The notes: a model not told the origin generated them from the letters alone. A stretch of 64,000 nt of DNA from Ferrimonas balearica DSM 9799 (GCF_000148645.1 NC_014541.1:2999139-3063138); one strand, 5' to 3'; shown: positions 8,409-18,800, numbered from the stretch's first letter. Made by a program: numbers and translations.

Positions 8409-10424
8409 ATGAGGTTTTCTCAATGGCGATTCGGACAGCAGATAGGCTCCCTGTCGCTGGTTATCTCTATGGTGGTGTTGGCCGGGTTGGGCACCCTGAC
8501 CTACCAGTTGTCAGCCCAGGCACTGCGCCAGACCACAATGGCCGGAGTCCAGAGCCAGCTGGATGCGATGGCCGCACTGGTGGGGATTCAGTACCAATCG
8601 CAACGTGACCTGGCCGAACACAATGCCCGCCTCTTTGCCGATCTCTTTCCTGGCGACTTTGAGCTGACCGGCAAGCGCGTCACCGTTGCCGGCACCAATG
8701 CGCCGGAACTGCGCAGCGGGCCCCGCCTGATCAACACCACCCTGGCCCAGGTGGACCGCTACGCCAAAATCACCGGTGGCAGTGCCACGGTGTTCGTGCG
8801 GGACGGCGATGACTTCCTTCGCATTGCCACCTCACTGCGCACCGAAACGGGCAACCGCGCCACCGGCACCTGGCTGGGCACCGCCCACCCGGGCTACCAG
8901 GCGCTGATCAACGGCCAGCCCTATATCGGCTACGCCACCCTGTTTGGACGCGAGCAGATCACCGTGTATGAGCCGGTGATTGACGCCAGTGGCACCGTCA
9001 TCGCCGTGCGCTTTATCGGTCAGGATGTGACTCAGGCCAGCGAGCAGTTGGCCAGCACCCTGGCCAACATCCGGCTGGGACAGAGTGGCTATTTCAGCCT
9101 GATTGACCGACGCAGCGGCCAGTTCCTCTACCACCCGGAGATGAAGGACAACGCCGACGTGGCCACCCAAACCGATGATCAGGGCACGCCCCGTTACCAG
9201 CGCGCCCTTGGCGGCGACCACAGTCGCATCGAGCGCCTCATCATCAACGGTGAACCCTGGCTGCAAAGCAGCGCTGAGGTGGCGGGTCCGGGCTGGGTGC
9301 TGACCGCCGCCGCGCCCGAGCAGGAGCTGGAGAGCGCCCTCTCCAACCTGCGCCGCTTCTCCGTGATGGCCTCAATCGTGGGCTGTGGTCTGATTGGCCT
9401 GCTGCTCACCCTGATGCTGGCCCGCACCCTCAATCGCCCTCTGGAAGCCCTGTGCCAGCGCATTGATGCCATTGGCCACGGCGACCTTGCCCAGCGACTG
9501 CCCGAGGTGCCGGCAAACTCCAGCAACGAAGTCCACCGCATTACCGCCAGCGTGGCCACCATGGCAGAGCGTCTGCGCCAGCTGCTGACCGCGATGAACC
9601 AGTCGGCCCAGGTGCTGGAGCAGTCCGCCTCCGGCTTGCAGACGGTGGCCCAGCAGAACGGCAGCAGTGCCGCAGAGTTGATGCGCCAAACCGACCAGAT
9701 CGCCACGGCGATGGAGGAGATGAGTTGTTCTGTGCGGGAGGTGGCGCGCCACGCCAGTGGTTCGGCAGAGCACTCGCAGCAGGTGGACCATGCCGCCAAG
9801 GATGGGGACCGCCAGGTGGATGCGGTCATTGGCCAGATGGAAACCCTGGCGCAATCCCTGCGCGAAGGCGCCAACAGCATGGATCGGGTGGCCGAAGAGA
9901 GCCAGGCGATCGCCAAGGTGGTGCAGGTGATCAATGAGATTGCTGAGCAGACCAATCTGCTGGCCCTCAACGCGGCCATTGAAGCCGCCCGTGCCGGTGA
10001 GCAGGGCCGGGGGTTCGCCGTCGTGGCCGACGAAGTGCGCTCCCTCGCGCAGCGAACCCAGCACTCCACCAAAGAGATTGGCGACACCATCGAGCGGCTG
10101 CACCAACGCACCCGTGATGCGGTGGACCAGATGGCGCAGAACCTGTCCCTGAGCCAGCAAGCCACCGGTCAGTCCGGTGAGGCCGGGGTGGCGCTGACCC
10201 AGATCAGCCGCAGTGTCACCCAGCTGGCCGAAAACGCCACCTCCATCGCCAGTGCCGCCGAACAGCAAGGGGTGGTGGCCGATGAGATCGCCTCCAACCT
10301 CGGCCACATCACCGAACTGGCCCGCACCAGCGAGCAGGACGCCGGACAAACCGTGGATGCCGCCAATGAACTGAGCCGCCTGTCGGAATCCCTGCGCGAC
10401 CATCTCGGCCGGTTCCGCCTGTAA
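8409..10424 (+). CDS. Methyl-accepting chemotaxis protein, Cache_3-Cache_2 type
   Basis: 671 residues. N-terminal membrane helix (about 10-32), a large periplasmic sensor of the Cache_3-Cache_2 fusion kind (motifs [44 protein letters not shown]), a second helix (about 320-340), HAMP, and the signalling hairpin with [20 protein letters not shown] and FAVVADEVR. It signals through CheA/CheW. The ATG at 8409 was preferred to 8382 because AGAGG lies 5 bases upstream and the paralogue begins at the matching place. There is no CheR/CheB pentapeptide tail. The next gene is a close paralogue. Confidence 0.92.
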   Translation: MRFSQWRFGQQIGSLSLVISMVVLAGLGTLTYQLSAQALRQTTMAGVQSQLDAMAALVGIQYQSQRDLAEHNARLFADLFPGDFELTGKRVTVAGTNAPELRSGPRLINTTLAQVDRYAKITGGSATVFVRDGDDFLRIATSLRTETGNRATGTWLGTAHPGYQALINGQPYIGYATLFGREQITVYEPVIDASGTVIAVRFIGQDVTQASEQLASTLANIRLGQSGYFSLIDRRSGQFLYHPEMKDNADVATQTDDQGTPRYQRALGGDHSRIERLIINGEPWLQSSAEVAGPGWVLTAAAPEQELESALSNLRRFSVMASIVGCGLIGLLLTLMLARTLNRPLEALCQRIDAIGHGDLAQRLPEVPANSSNEVHRITASVATMAERLRQLLTAMNQSAQVLEQSASGLQTVAQQNGSSAAELMRQTDQIATAMEEMSCSVREVARHASGSAEHSQQVDHAAKDGDRQVDAVIGQMETLAQSLREGANSMDRVAEESQAIAKVVQVINEIAEQTNLLALNAAIEAARAGEQGRGFAVVADEVRSLAQRTQHSTKEIGDTIERLHQRTRDAVDQMAQNLSLSQQATGQSGEAGVALTQISRSVTQLAENATSIASAAEQQGVVADEIASNLGHITELARTSEQDAGQTVDAANELSRLSESLRDHLGRFRL

Positions 10425-10442
10425 CCCCCCTTCCCTCCCTTC

Positions 10443-10468
10443 GCGCCGCCTCCGGGCGGCGCACTTTT
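10443..10468 (+). terminator. Probable terminator after first MCP gene
   Basis: GCGCCGCC/GGCGGCGC stem with a 4-base loop followed by ACTTTTCA. The T run is short, so partial read-through into the second MCP gene is possible. Confidence 0.55.
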
Positions 10469-10609
10469 CACGCCGCGCCCCCCCATAGATACAAACGACA
10501 TACAAAACATTCGCTAATGTTTGAGTTTCAACAGTAATCCGTGCGGCCTTAAACCGTACGCTGTGCCTGCAATTATGGAAATTCAAAAACTATAAGAAAG
10601 GAGCAGGCA

Positions 10610-12625
10610 ATGTCGTTCTCAACATGGCGCGTTGGCAGCCAAATCAGCGTGTTGGCGCTCGGAATATTGACCCTGGTTATGGCCGGTTTGGGCACTACCG
10701 CCTACCAGCTGTCCGCCACGGCGCTGCACCAGAAAGCCATACAAAATGTACGAAATGAGTTGGATGCCATGGCCTCATTGGTGGACATCCAATACCAGGC
10801 CCAACGCCAACTTGCGCAACACAACGCGCAGGTTTTCTCTGAGCTCTTTCCCGGCCCCTTCCGGCTGGCTGGCCAGAGTGGCACCTCCGGCAGCCCGCGG
10901 GTGCCCCAACTGCTCAGTAATCAGGAGGTGATGAATGGGCGGGACCAGGAGGTCGACCGTTTTGCCAGCCTGACCGACGGTAACGCCACCGTGTTTGTAC
11001 GCTCCGGCGACGACTTTGTCCGGATCGCCAGCTCGCTGCGCAAGGAGGATGGCAGCCGGGCCACGGGCACGACTCTGAAAACCGCCCACCCCGCCTATCA
11101 GCGACTGCTGGCCGGGCAAAACTATGTCGGTTACGCCACCCTGTTTGGCCGACAGCTGATCGCCGTCTACACCCCAATCACCAATAACGACAATCACGTG
11201 ATTGGCGCGCTCTATATTGGCCAGGACGTCACTGACGTGTTCACCCAGTTGTCGGCCACACTGACCAAAATCGAGTTTGCAGACAGCGGCTATTTCAGCC
11301 TGCTGGACCGAAGTAATGGCCGATTCCTGCATCACCCATCGCTTGAGGGGGACAGCCTCGCCAGTGACCTTAAGGACGACCTGGGACAACCCCGCTACCA
11401 GCAAGCGATGACGTCACCGGACGGGGAGATCATCCGGTTCAGCCTCAACGGCGAAAACTGGCTGCAAAGCCGCACCGAGGTCACCGGCCCCAACTGGCTG
11501 CTGCTGGCTGAAGCGCCGGAACAGGAACTGGTGGCCGCACTGTCTACGCTGCAGATCTTCTTTATCTGCGCCTCAGTGGTTGCCGCTCTGTTGCTGGGGC
11601 TGTCCCTGCTCTGGGTGCTGCAACGCACCCTCAACCGGCCTCTGGATGCGCTGTGTCAATCCATCGATGCCATTGGCCAGGGCCAACTGAATCTGGAACT
11701 CCCCCATGCTCCGGAGAATTCGAAAAACGAGGTGCATCGGATCGTCGCCAGCGTTGGCGCCATGCGAGAGGGTTTGTACACCCTGCTGCAAGCGCTCAAT
11801 CACTCGGTGGAAGCGCTTGAGCAGGCCGGCAGCGACCTGCAGGGCATGGCCCAGCGCAACAGCAACGGCGCCGCCGACCTGAAGCAGCAGACTGAGCTTA
11901 TCGCCACCGCCATGGAGGAGATGAGTTGCACCGCGCGGGAAGTGGCCCAGCATGCCAGTCAATCGGCGGAGCACTCGCGCCAGATGGACAGCACCGCGGA
12001 CACCGGAGACAAGGAGGTGCATGCGGTTATCCGGCAGATGGACACCCTGGCCGAGTCGCTCAACCAGGGCTCCACCAGCATTGATAGGGTGGCGCGGGAG
12101 AGCCAGGCCATTGCCAAGGTGGTGCAGGTGATCGATGAGATCGCCGAGCAAACCAATCTGCTGGCACTCAATGCCGCCATCGAAGCGGCCCGCGCCGGTG
12201 ATCAGGGCCGCGGCTTTGCCGTGGTGGCCGACGAGGTTCGGCAACTGGCCAAGCGGACACAACACTCCACCACCGAAGTGAACAGCACCATTGAGCAGCT
12301 TCACAGCCGCACCAGCGACGCGGTGTCGCAGATGAATGCCAGCCTTGAGCTGGGTAAGCGCTCCAGCGAGCAATCCAATGCCGCCGGTGCCGCGCTGCAG
12401 GCGATCACCCAGGGGATTGGCCAGCTTTCTGCCAGCACCAACACCATCGCCAGCGCCGCCGAAGAGCAGGAGGCGGTGGCCGCCGACATCGCCGCCAACC
12501 TCAGTAAGATCTCGGATCTGGTCAGGCTGAGTGAGGACGATGCGGCCCAGACCGTCCATGCCGCCAGTGAGCTCAATCAGGTGGCCAACAAGCTGCGCAC
12601 CCATCTGGCCCGCTTCCAGTTGTAA
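10610..12625 (+). CDS. Methyl-accepting chemotaxis protein, paralogue of the preceding one
   Basis: 671 residues, the same length and domain order as its upstream neighbour: membrane helix, Cache_3-Cache_2 sensor ([48 protein letters not shown]), membrane helix, HAMP, signalling hairpin with the same core. AAGGAG is 6 bases before the ATG. The cytoplasmic half is nearly the same as in the first copy, while the sensor differs more, as expected of a tandem duplication followed by ligand divergence. A 185-base gap with its own AT-rich stretch suggests its own promoter. Confidence 0.92.
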   Translation: MSFSTWRVGSQISVLALGILTLVMAGLGTTAYQLSATALHQKAIQNVRNELDAMASLVDIQYQAQRQLAQHNAQVFSELFPGPFRLAGQSGTSGSPRVPQLLSNQEVMNGRDQEVDRFASLTDGNATVFVRSGDDFVRIASSLRKEDGSRATGTTLKTAHPAYQRLLAGQNYVGYATLFGRQLIAVYTPITNNDNHVIGALYIGQDVTDVFTQLSATLTKIEFADSGYFSLLDRSNGRFLHHPSLEGDSLASDLKDDLGQPRYQQAMTSPDGEIIRFSLNGENWLQSRTEVTGPNWLLLAEAPEQELVAALSTLQIFFICASVVAALLLGLSLLWVLQRTLNRPLDALCQSIDAIGQGQLNLELPHAPENSKNEVHRIVASVGAMREGLYTLLQALNHSVEALEQAGSDLQGMAQRNSNGAADLKQQTELIATAMEEMSCTAREVAQHASQSAEHSRQMDSTADTGDKEVHAVIRQMDTLAESLNQGSTSIDRVARESQAIAKVVQVIDEIAEQTNLLALNAAIEAARAGDQGRGFAVVADEVRQLAKRTQHSTTEVNSTIEQLHSRTSDAVSQMNASLELGKRSSEQSNAAGAALQAITQGIGQLSASTNTIASAAEEQEAVAADIAANLSKISDLVRLSEDDAAQTVHAASELNQVANKLRTHLARFQL

Positions 12626-12648
12626 CCGCGTCCGGACGCACCGCCATG

Positions 12649-12677
12649 CGCCGCCCTGCCGGGCGGCGTTTTTTTTT
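12649..12677 (+). terminator. Intrinsic terminator after second MCP gene
   Basis: CGCCGCCC/GGGCGGCG stem, loop TGCC, then nine T. Confidence 0.9.
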
Positions 12678-12893
12678 GGGGGGGGCCCGCTGGCTCAATC
12701 CCTGCCCGGGCTTATCGAGGCCACAGCTTTCCACGCTCAACCGACACCTGCCACCGCGCCGCAGCGGATGCCCTTGCCCCCAGCCGATGGCCCGTGGTCG
12801 CGATACGCATCGGCTACGTGCTCTGCTGGCCCTGCCCGGTGGCAAGGCCACTGCGGGCCCCGGCGACGAAGCATCACACCGTCCAGAAACGAC
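12678..12893. other. Intergenic region, nothing recognised
   Basis: GC-rich spacer between the MCP and cyd terminators. It opens with a G run. I see no convincing gene, promoter or repeat. Confidence 0.6.
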
Positions 12894-12919
12894 AAAACGC
12901 CGTCCCGAAGGACGGCGTT
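12894..12919 (-). terminator. Intrinsic terminator of the cyd operon
   Basis: AACGCCGTCC/GGACGGCGTT stem with a 4-base loop; the minus strand continues in T after the stem. Confidence 0.85.
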
Positions 12920-12981
12920 CTCAGTATTGGGTTGGCCCACCACCTGAGCAGTGAGCCAGGACGCGAACTAACGAGGAGTTG

Positions 12982-13089
12982 TTAGTCTTCGTCCTTGTCC
13001 AGCGCTTCCTGAGCTTCCAGCCACAGGCCGTTGATGATGCCAAAGGCACAAGCCAGCAGCACACCCAGGATCCAAGCGAAATACCACAT
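12982..13089 (-). CDS. cydX: Cytochrome bd oxidase small subunit CydX
   Basis: 35 residues beginning MWYFAWILGVLLACAFG, almost the same as the start of E. coli CydX, with one transmembrane helix and an acidic tail (DKDED). CydX binds CydA and is needed for stable, active cytochrome bd. TAGGAG precedes the ATG. The gene follows cydB after 27 bases in the same direction and ends the operon before the terminator. Confidence 0.95.
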   Translation of the reverse strand: MWYFAWILGVLLACAFGIINGLWLEAQEALDKDED

Positions 13090-13116
13090 AGTGTTTAGCT
13101 CCTAATTTCCCAGGCC

Positions 13117-14256
13117 TTAGTACAGAGAGGCCGAGTTCTTCTCAATGTGGGCGTCGTTCAGACGACCAAACATCTTCACGTAACACCAGATGGTGTAACC
13201 CAGGATGATCGGTACGAAGATCACCGCGGCAACCAGCATCACCTTCAGGGTCAGCTCAGAAGCAGTGGCATCCCACATGGTCAGAGAGTGGTTCGGGTTC
13301 TTGGAAGACGGCATAACGAACGGGAACAACGCCACAACCGCAGTCACAATCACACCCACGATGTTCAGGCTGGAGAACAGGAAGGCAAAGCCGTTCTTGT
13401 TCGCCTTAGTGGCGCCCATTACCAGCAGCGGCATCAGCACGGCCAGGGCCGGGAATACCCACAGTACCGGGTAGCTGTAGAAGTTGTTCCACCAGGCACC
13501 AGCCTGCAGCTCAACGGTCTTGGTCAGCGGGTTAGTGGCCGCACCGGTATCGATGGCGGAGGTGATCACGTAGCCGTCGATGAAGCTGTTCTGCCATACA
13601 CCAGCAATCACGAACAGCAGCACGGAAGCGGTCGCCAGCACCATGGTGGCCTTACGGGCACGCAGGTACAGTTCGCCTTCGGTCTTCATCTGCAGCCAGG
13701 TGGCACCGTGCAGAGTCAGCATGGCGAAGGACAGCAGACCCGCCAGCAGGCCGAACGGATTCAGCAGGCCGAAGAAGCCGCCATCGTAGTAGCTGCGCAT
13801 CCACTCGTCGTAGTAGAACGGCACGCCCTGGAACAGGTTACCGAAGGCCACACCGAACACCACCGGCGGAACGAAGCCACCAATGAACAGACCCCAGTCC
13901 CAGCTCTTACGCCAGCGCGGATCTTCAATCTTGGAACGGTAGTCGAAACCGATCGGACGGAAGAACAGGGCGAACAGGGTCAGCACCATGGCGATGTAGA
14001 AGCCGGAGAACGATGCCGCGTAGACCAGAGGCCAGGCCGCGAACAGTGCACCACCGGCGGTCAGCAGCCAAACCTGGTTGCCGTCCCAGTGCGGGGCGAT
14101 GGAGTTGATCATCACCCGGCGCTCGTTGTCGGTTTTACCAATGATGGGCAGCAGGGCGCCCACACCCATATCGAAGCCGTCAGTTACGGCGAAGCCAATC
14201 AGCAGGACTACTACCAGTACCCACCAAATCAGGCGTAGCATTTCATAATCAAGCAT
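13117..14256 (-). CDS. cydB: Cytochrome bd ubiquinol oxidase subunit II
   Basis: 379 residues, the usual CydB length, starting [19 protein letters not shown] and containing the family motif [13 protein letters not shown]. It is a multi-span inner-membrane protein that pairs with CydA to form the high-affinity quinol oxidase used at low oxygen. The start codon lies inside the last codons of cydA (8-base overlap), so the two are translationally coupled. Confidence 0.97.
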   Translation of the reverse strand: MLDYEMLRLIWWVLVVVLLIGFAVTDGFDMGVGALLPIIGKTDNERRVMINSIAPHWDGNQVWLLTAGGALFAAWPLVYAASFSGFYIAMVLTLFALFFRPIGFDYRSKIEDPRWRKSWDWGLFIGGFVPPVVFGVAFGNLFQGVPFYYDEWMRSYYDGGFFGLLNPFGLLAGLLSFAMLTLHGATWLQMKTEGELYLRARKATMVLATASVLLFVIAGVWQNSFIDGYVITSAIDTGAATNPLTKTVELQAGAWWNNFYSYPVLWVFPALAVLMPLLVMGATKANKNGFAFLFSSLNIVGVIVTAVVALFPFVMPSSKNPNHSLTMWDATASELTLKVMLVAAVIFVPIILGYTIWCYVKMFGRLNDAHIEKNSASLY

Positions 14257-15871
14257 TGCTCGGAGTCTCCTTGGCCGGTGCAGTCACGGCTGCATCAAAC
14301 GCCGCTTCTTGTTGTTGCTGTTGACCTTGCTCGAAGTGGTAGCGGCCGGTTTTCAGGCTGCTCGGACCCAGGCGGGCAAAGCGGAACATCAGGAACATCT
14401 CAACCACCAGGGCCACGGTGTAGAAACCGCAGATCAGGATGATGGAGAACCACAGTTCACCAACCGACAGACTGGAGGCGGACATGTAGGTGGGTAGCAC
14501 CTCAGCAATGGTCCACGGCTGACGACCGTACTCAGCAACGAACCAACCACACAGGATGGCGATCCACGGTGCCGGCAGGATAAACATCAGACCCTTCAGC
14601 AGCCACGGCTTCTCGTCGACTTTCTGTTTGCAGCTCTGGTAGAACGCCAGACCAATGGCACCCAGCATCAGGAAGCCCAGACCAACCATCACACGGAAGT
14701 TCCAGAACAGCGGGCCCACGGCCGGGATGGAGTCATCCACTGCCTTAGCGATCATCTCTTCAGAGGCGTTCGGAATGTCGTCGGTGTAGCGCTTCAGCAG
14801 CATGCCGTAACCGATGTCGTTCTTATGCTCTTCGTAGATGGCGCGCTCTTCCTCGGTCAGCTCGCCTGCGCGCAGCTTCTCCAGCAGACCAAACGCCATC
14901 ATGCCGTTGCGGATGCGCACTTCGTGCTCCGCTTTCAGGTCGATGATGCCGGTAACCTGCTCGTCCAGGGAGCGGGTTGCGATGATGCCCATCACGTACG
15001 GAATGCGTACCGCGAAATGGGTTTCCATGTTCTCGCTGTCCGGGATACCGAAGGCGGTAAAGGCGGCCGGGGCCGGGTGGGTTTCCCACTCCGCCTCAAT
15101 GGCAGCCAGTTTCACCTTCTGCACGTCACCCACCTCGTAGCCGGACTCGTCACCCAGTACCAGTACGGACAGGATGGAAGCCATACCAAAGGCAGCGGCA
15201 ACGGAGAAAGAGCGACGGGCAAACGGCAGGTCGCGCTTCTTCAGCAGGTAGTAGGAGCTGATGGCCAGAACAAAGATGGAGCCGGTCACGTAGCCTGCGG
15301 CCACGGTGTGAACGAACTTAACCTGAGCAACCGGGTTAAACATCACTTCGGCAAAGGAGACCATCTCCATTCGCATGGTTTCGTAGTTGAACTCGGCGCC
15401 GATCGGGTGCTGCATCCAGCCGTTCGCGATCAGAATCCACAGGGCGGACATGTTGGAGCCGATGGCCACCAGCCAGGTTACCGCCAAGTGCTGACGCTTG
15501 GAGAGGCGGTCCCAACCGAAGAACATCAGACCCACAAGGGTGGACTCAAGGAAGAAGGCCATCAGGCCCTCGATAGCGAGGGGGGCACCGAAGATGTCGC
15601 CCACATAGTGGGAGTAGTAAGCCCAGTTGGTACCGAACTGGAACTCCATGGTGATACCGGTGGTAACACCCAGGGCAAAGTTGATAGCAAACAACTTACC
15701 CCAGAACTTACACATGTCTTTATAGACTTGCTTGTTGGTCATCACATAGAGCGATTCCATGATGGCCAACAGGAAAGCCAGACCCAAAGTCAGGGGCACG
15801 AACAGGAAGTGGTACATCGCGGTTAACGCGAACTGCAACCTCGATAGATCGACGACTTCATCGATAATCAT
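14249..15871 (-). CDS. cydA: Cytochrome bd ubiquinol oxidase subunit I
   Basis: 540 residues, the catalytic subunit carrying hemes b558, b595 and d. The N-terminus [20 protein letters not shown] contains the conserved heme-ligand His, and the GRQPW motif is present as [16 protein letters not shown]. The quinol-binding Q loop is of the long, E. coli-like type, judging from total length (E. coli 522). GAGGAG lies 6 bases before the ATG. The enzyme oxidises quinol and reduces oxygen to water with proton-motive force. An ArcA-like box lies about 210 bases upstream. Confidence 0.97.
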   Translation of the reverse strand: MIIDEVVDLSRLQFALTAMYHFLFVPLTLGLAFLLAIMESLYVMTNKQVYKDMCKFWGKLFAINFALGVTTGITMEFQFGTNWAYYSHYVGDIFGAPLAIEGLMAFFLESTLVGLMFFGWDRLSKRQHLAVTWLVAIGSNMSALWILIANGWMQHPIGAEFNYETMRMEMVSFAEVMFNPVAQVKFVHTVAAGYVTGSIFVLAISSYYLLKKRDLPFARRSFSVAAAFGMASILSVLVLGDESGYEVGDVQKVKLAAIEAEWETHPAPAAFTAFGIPDSENMETHFAVRIPYVMGIIATRSLDEQVTGIIDLKAEHEVRIRNGMMAFGLLEKLRAGELTEEERAIYEEHKNDIGYGMLLKRYTDDIPNASEEMIAKAVDDSIPAVGPLFWNFRVMVGLGFLMLGAIGLAFYQSCKQKVDEKPWLLKGLMFILPAPWIAILCGWFVAEYGRQPWTIAEVLPTYMSASSLSVGELWFSIILICGFYTVALVVEMFLMFRFARLGPSSLKTGRYHFEQGQQQQQEAAFDAAVTAPAKETPSNA

Positions 15872-16522
15872 TGCGTTCTCCTCAACACCTGCGCGCCCAC
15901 CTAAAAGTAGGCCACACAGGCAACGCCTAGTTCAACAAATGCAGCTTAAGGACGGTAACCCGAAAGTCACCATCCTCAGCTCTGAAAAGGGGCGCGCAAA
16001 GACACGACTGAAGGGCGTCAAAGGGGGGGACAGTCCAACCAAGGTCAGAAATGTACTCTTCCATGTCGCGACTCCGCGCAAATAACATCCACTTAACACC
16101 GGCTTCGGCAAAATTGCCGCCGATGAGACGGGAAAAAAGTGCGGAAAGCGAATATGATGAAGACCACACTTTTCCTGCTGTTTATAGCATCGCTAGCAGA
16201 ACGCTCTCAATCCCTGCCAGACCGCGGGATCCCATTTTGTGAGCCACCCCTCAGAACAAGATTTCCGGGCGAAAAACTTTGCCTTGTTTCCAGAATGTTG
16301 CAATCACCAGCGGGTACAGATCTCCGGAGCAGAAAAAATGCCCGTCGACGCCAAAACACCAACTGCGTCACATTTTTGGCAGACTTATATTTATCATTTA
16401 CATTGAATAACTATTCACCACTTCATTTAAGTTATTGTTTTTAAGCGCATTCCAAATCCGAACAAAAAACACACCAAACACAATGGATTAGTTTTCCTAA
16501 TTTCAAATACAATTTTTCTCGG
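15872..16522. other. Long cydA upstream region, AT-rich towards its far end
   Basis: About 650 bases without a convincing gene. The part nearest cydA is GC-average and carries the ArcA-like box. From about 16370 to 16520 the sequence is strongly AT-rich, unlike the surroundings, and probably holds promoter and regulator sites for the small transcript that follows or for cydA. A possible ORF from 16154 has a signal-like start but no ribosome site and was not called. Confidence 0.5.
16083..16098 (-). promoter_or_regulatory. ArcA-like box upstream of cydA
   Basis: On the minus strand TGTTA-N6-TGTTA, an 11-bp direct repeat that matches the ArcA consensus core. It lies 212-227 bases before cydA, in keeping with the distant ArcA sites of E. 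coli cydAB. Confidence 0.5.
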
Positions 16523-16551
16523 TTGTTGGGTTGACCCCCTCTCACTACACT
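16523..16551 (+). promoter_or_regulatory. Candidate sigma70 promoter of the 25-codon ORF
   Basis: TTGTTG (16523-16528), a 17-base spacer and TACACT (16546-16551), each four of six to consensus, directly downstream of an AT-rich stretch. Confidence 0.35.
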
Positions 16552-16654
16552 AGCGCTGCGACATTGAGACAGGCTTTAACCGCGGCGCTGCGTGCCCCGC
16601 CTCAGCCACGTCTCTGCGCAAAGTGTTCTTAATACTGTGTGTGTGGAGGCCCTG

Positions 16655-16732
16655 ATGAAAAAGTTTGTAGATTCCCTGGTGGCAAAGTATCAGCGTTCTT
16701 TTGTTGAGCTTTACCGTCAGCAGGCGAAATAA
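16655..16732 (+). CDS. Candidate 25-residue small protein
   Basis: ATG with TGGAGG 5 bases upstream opens a 25-codon frame beginning MKKFVDSLVAKYQ and ending ELYRQQAK. The peptide is basic and could form an amphipathic helix. The frame lies inside a short unit with a candidate promoter at 16523, a duplicated sequence after the stop and an intrinsic terminator at 16807. I do not recognise it. It could be a functional microprotein, or a leader peptide on a regulatory RNA. The strong ribosome site and closed transcription unit favour real translation. Confidence 0.5.
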   Translation: MKKFVDSLVAKYQRSFVELYRQQAK

Positions 16733-16753
16733 GATTTCGACTGCAACCCCCTT

Positions 16754-16802
16754 CTTGCGTTACTTGCTAGTGCTTTAAAAACTTGCGTTACTGCTAGTGC
16801 TT
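16754..16802 (+). repeat. Tandem direct repeat in the small transcript 3' part
   Basis: Two copies of CTTGCGTTAC(TT)GCTAGTGCTT at 16754-16775 and 16782-16802, the second shorter by two bases, separated by 6 bases and placed just before the terminator stem. Confidence 0.8.
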
Positions 16803-16806
16803 ATTT

Positions 16807-16835
16807 GACCGCTCACTTTGAGCGGTCTTTTTTTT
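16807..16835 (+). terminator. Intrinsic terminator of the small transcript
   Basis: GACCGCTC/GAGCGGTC stem, loop ACTTT, then eight T. Confidence 0.9.
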
Positions 16836-16962
16836 GCCTGAAAACAAAACAACAACAGATGAGATTCACTCATCCGTGTCTTTTTTCTCGCCCGTCCCAA
16901 TATTTCACTCTCTTAATTTTCATTAAGCCTCGGGTTTCCAAGTCTTTTTCTCCCGCCAGCGC

Positions 16963-16976
16963 GTGATCCAGATCAA
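16963..16976. promoter_or_regulatory. FNR-type box with no gene directly downstream
   Basis: GTGATCCAGATCAA matches TTGAT-N4-ATCAA at nine of ten positions. It is also a weak match to the CRP pattern (GTGA-N6-TCA). The nearest gene on the plus strand is about 680 bases away, but a terminator lies at 17172. Confidence 0.5.
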
Positions 16977-17010
16977 GCCGCCAGTGCATCTATCCCATTT
17001 GGGGTATGTT

Positions 17011-17197
17011 GCGAACGCCGCTCTGGCAGTACTTTTAAACCTTCATCGGATCTCCTCACATCGTCGGTGCCGTCCCGACTGATGTGATTCCGGATTACTG
17101 ACCAGACACGATCCATCGTCTCCAATACACTCGATTACGGTTCCCTGCAAACCGGATCGTCTTGGTCAAACGCCCCCTTTCCAGGGGGCTTTTTTTT
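17011..17197 (+). ncRNA. Possible FNR-controlled small RNA
   Basis: No gene is seen between the FNR-type box and an intrinsic terminator about 200 bases further on (GCCCCC/GGGGGC stem, 17172-17189, then eight T). This layout is what an oxygen-responsive small RNA such as E. coli FnrS would show, although the sequence does not resemble FnrS. A weak -10 (TATGTT, 17005-17010) would put the start near 17017. The start and the existence of the RNA are inferred. Confidence 0.35.
17172..17197 (+). terminator. Intrinsic terminator without an upstream gene
   Basis: GCCCCC/GGGGGC stem with loop TTTCCA followed by eight T, on the plus strand. The nearest upstream plus-strand frame ends at 16732 and has its own terminator. 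Confidence 0.8.
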
Positions 17198-17656
17198 GGT
17201 TCATCGCATATTTTCGTGGGAGTTTTGGCTCCGGGTCCGTTGCTACCTCCCGAGCCGTTGCCGGGATGCCCCGGCGGGCACCAGAAGGGCGTTGCCCCTC
17301 TGGACTCCCCTTTGCCTCCGGCGCGGCGAAAGCCCCCTCGCTCCCACTCCTTCCCGTTCAGCACTGGCCAGACTCGCATCCTTGCTCGACTGGCACTCCC
17401 AGTCGCTCCCGCTCGGCGCCGCGAGTCGGCCTTTGGTGGACGGCTACGCCGTGATAGTTGGGTGCTCATTCCAATTCGAAATCAGCAGCGATCCCTCGCT
17501 TACATGAGGTATGTGCTTTGATAAGTCGCTCATGTCTTCTTTCCCCGCTAATCCGCGAAGAACCTTTTTTTTGCCTTATCAACCGCCCTTGATCTCTGCC
17601 CGCCGCCCCGCCACCATGGCGCTTGTCCCCTACCTCAACGCACAAGGAGTGCCAGC
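17198..17656. other. Carboxypeptidase upstream region with an unexplained hairpin
   Basis: About 460 bases of unusual composition, rich in CCC and TCC. It contains an imperfect hairpin at 17281-17303 (CCAGAAGGGC with a complementary arm, loop GTT). No gene is convincing on either strand. It may be a remnant of a dispersed noncoding element, but I cannot see a second copy in the window. Confidence 0.4.
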
Positions 17657-18787
17657 GTGCAGATCACCAGCGCTTTTGACAGTGGCAATATCGACGTGGT
17701 GTCCATTGAGGACGCCGCCAACATCCAACTGACCATCCGGGCCGACCACAACACCGAGAAGTTCCAGTGGTTCCACTTTGCCCTGCACGGTGCCGCCGGG
17801 CAGGACTGCCGCCTTAATCTGACCAACGCCGGCAGCGCCGCCTACGTCGATGGCTGGAAGGACTACCACGCCGTCGCCAGCTACGACCGGGAGACCTGGT
17901 TCCGGGTCGAGACCGAATTCGATGGTTCCACCCTGACCATCCTCCACACCCCGGAGCGCAACCAGGTGCACTACGCCTACTTCGCGCCCTACACCAGTGA
18001 ACGCCACCACGACCTGATTGCCGCCTGCCAGGATGATGACCGGGTCTACTACCAGAGCCTTGGCCTGACCCCGGACGGCCAAAGCCTCGATCTGCTGCGC
18101 ATCGGCAGCCCGGATGAGGGCAAGAAGGTGTGCTGGATCATCGCCCGCCAGCATCCGGGTGAGACCATGGCCCAGTGGTGGATGGAGGGTTGCCTGGCCG
18201 CCCTGCTCGATGATGCGGATGCGGTCAGCCATGCCCTGCTCAGCCAGTGTGTGTTCTACCTGGTGCCCAACATGAACCCGGATGGCAGCCGCCGTGGCCA
18301 TCTGCGCCATAACGCCCACGGCACCGACCTGAACCGCGCCTGGCGCCAGCCCAGCCTGGAGACCAGCCCGGAAGTGTTCCATGTCCGTCAGAAGATGGAG
18401 CAAACCGGCGTCGACTTCTTCCTCGACGTCCACGGCGATGAGGGGCTGCCCTACAACTTTATCGCCGGTGCGGAAGGGATCCCGTCCTGGAGTGAGCACA
18501 AGCAGGCCCAGCTGGACGGTTTCAAACAGGCACTGGTGGCCGCCAGCCCGGAGTTCCAAACCGAGTTTGGCTATGACGTTGATGCCCCCGGCCAGGCCAA
18601 CCTGGACATCGGCAGCAACTTTATTGCCCAGCACTTCGACTGCCTGTCGATGACGCTGGAGATGCCGTTCAAAGACAATGCGGCGCTGCCCAACCCCATT
18701 GTCGGCTGGAGCCCGGAGCGCGCTGCCGCGTTTGCCCCGGCCAACCTAAAGGCCCTGCTGGCCTGTTTGCAGCAGCAACTGCTGTAA
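17657..18787 (+). CDS. M14-family cytosolic carboxypeptidase-like protein
   Basis: 376 residues without a signal peptide. An N-terminal beta-domain (about 1-120) typical of the cytosolic carboxypeptidase/AGBL branch is followed by the M14 zinc peptidase domain: HPGE with zinc ligands H166 and E169, NPDGSRRGHLRHNAHGTDLNR with substrate-binding Asn/Arg, DVHGD with H259, and a catalytic-type Glu in TLEMPF (about 335). It probably removes C-terminal residues from peptides or proteins in the cytoplasm. It starts with GTG, 7 bases after AAGGAG. It is a single-gene unit ended by a terminator. Confidence 0.88.
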   Translation: MQITSAFDSGNIDVVSIEDAANIQLTIRADHNTEKFQWFHFALHGAAGQDCRLNLTNAGSAAYVDGWKDYHAVASYDRETWFRVETEFDGSTLTILHTPERNQVHYAYFAPYTSERHHDLIAACQDDDRVYYQSLGLTPDGQSLDLLRIGSPDEGKKVCWIIARQHPGETMAQWWMEGCLAALLDDADAVSHALLSQCVFYLVPNMNPDGSRRGHLRHNAHGTDLNRAWRQPSLETSPEVFHVRQKMEQTGVDFFLDVHGDEGLPYNFIAGAEGIPSWSEHKQAQLDGFKQALVAASPEFQTEFGYDVDAPGQANLDIGSNFIAQHFDCLSMTLEMPFKDNAALPNPIVGWSPERAAAFAPANLKALLACLQQQLL

Positions 18788-18800
18788 GCCCTGAGCTCAT

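Noticed and set aside
16154-16444. ORF with signal-like start MMKTTLFLLFIASL
   Set aside because: No ribosome site, composition not protein-like after the first 15 residues, and it lies in the cyd upstream region.
16963-16976. CRP site instead of FNR box
   Set aside because: The match to TGTGA-N6-TCACA is weak on the right half, while the TTGAT-N4-ATCAA match is nine of ten.
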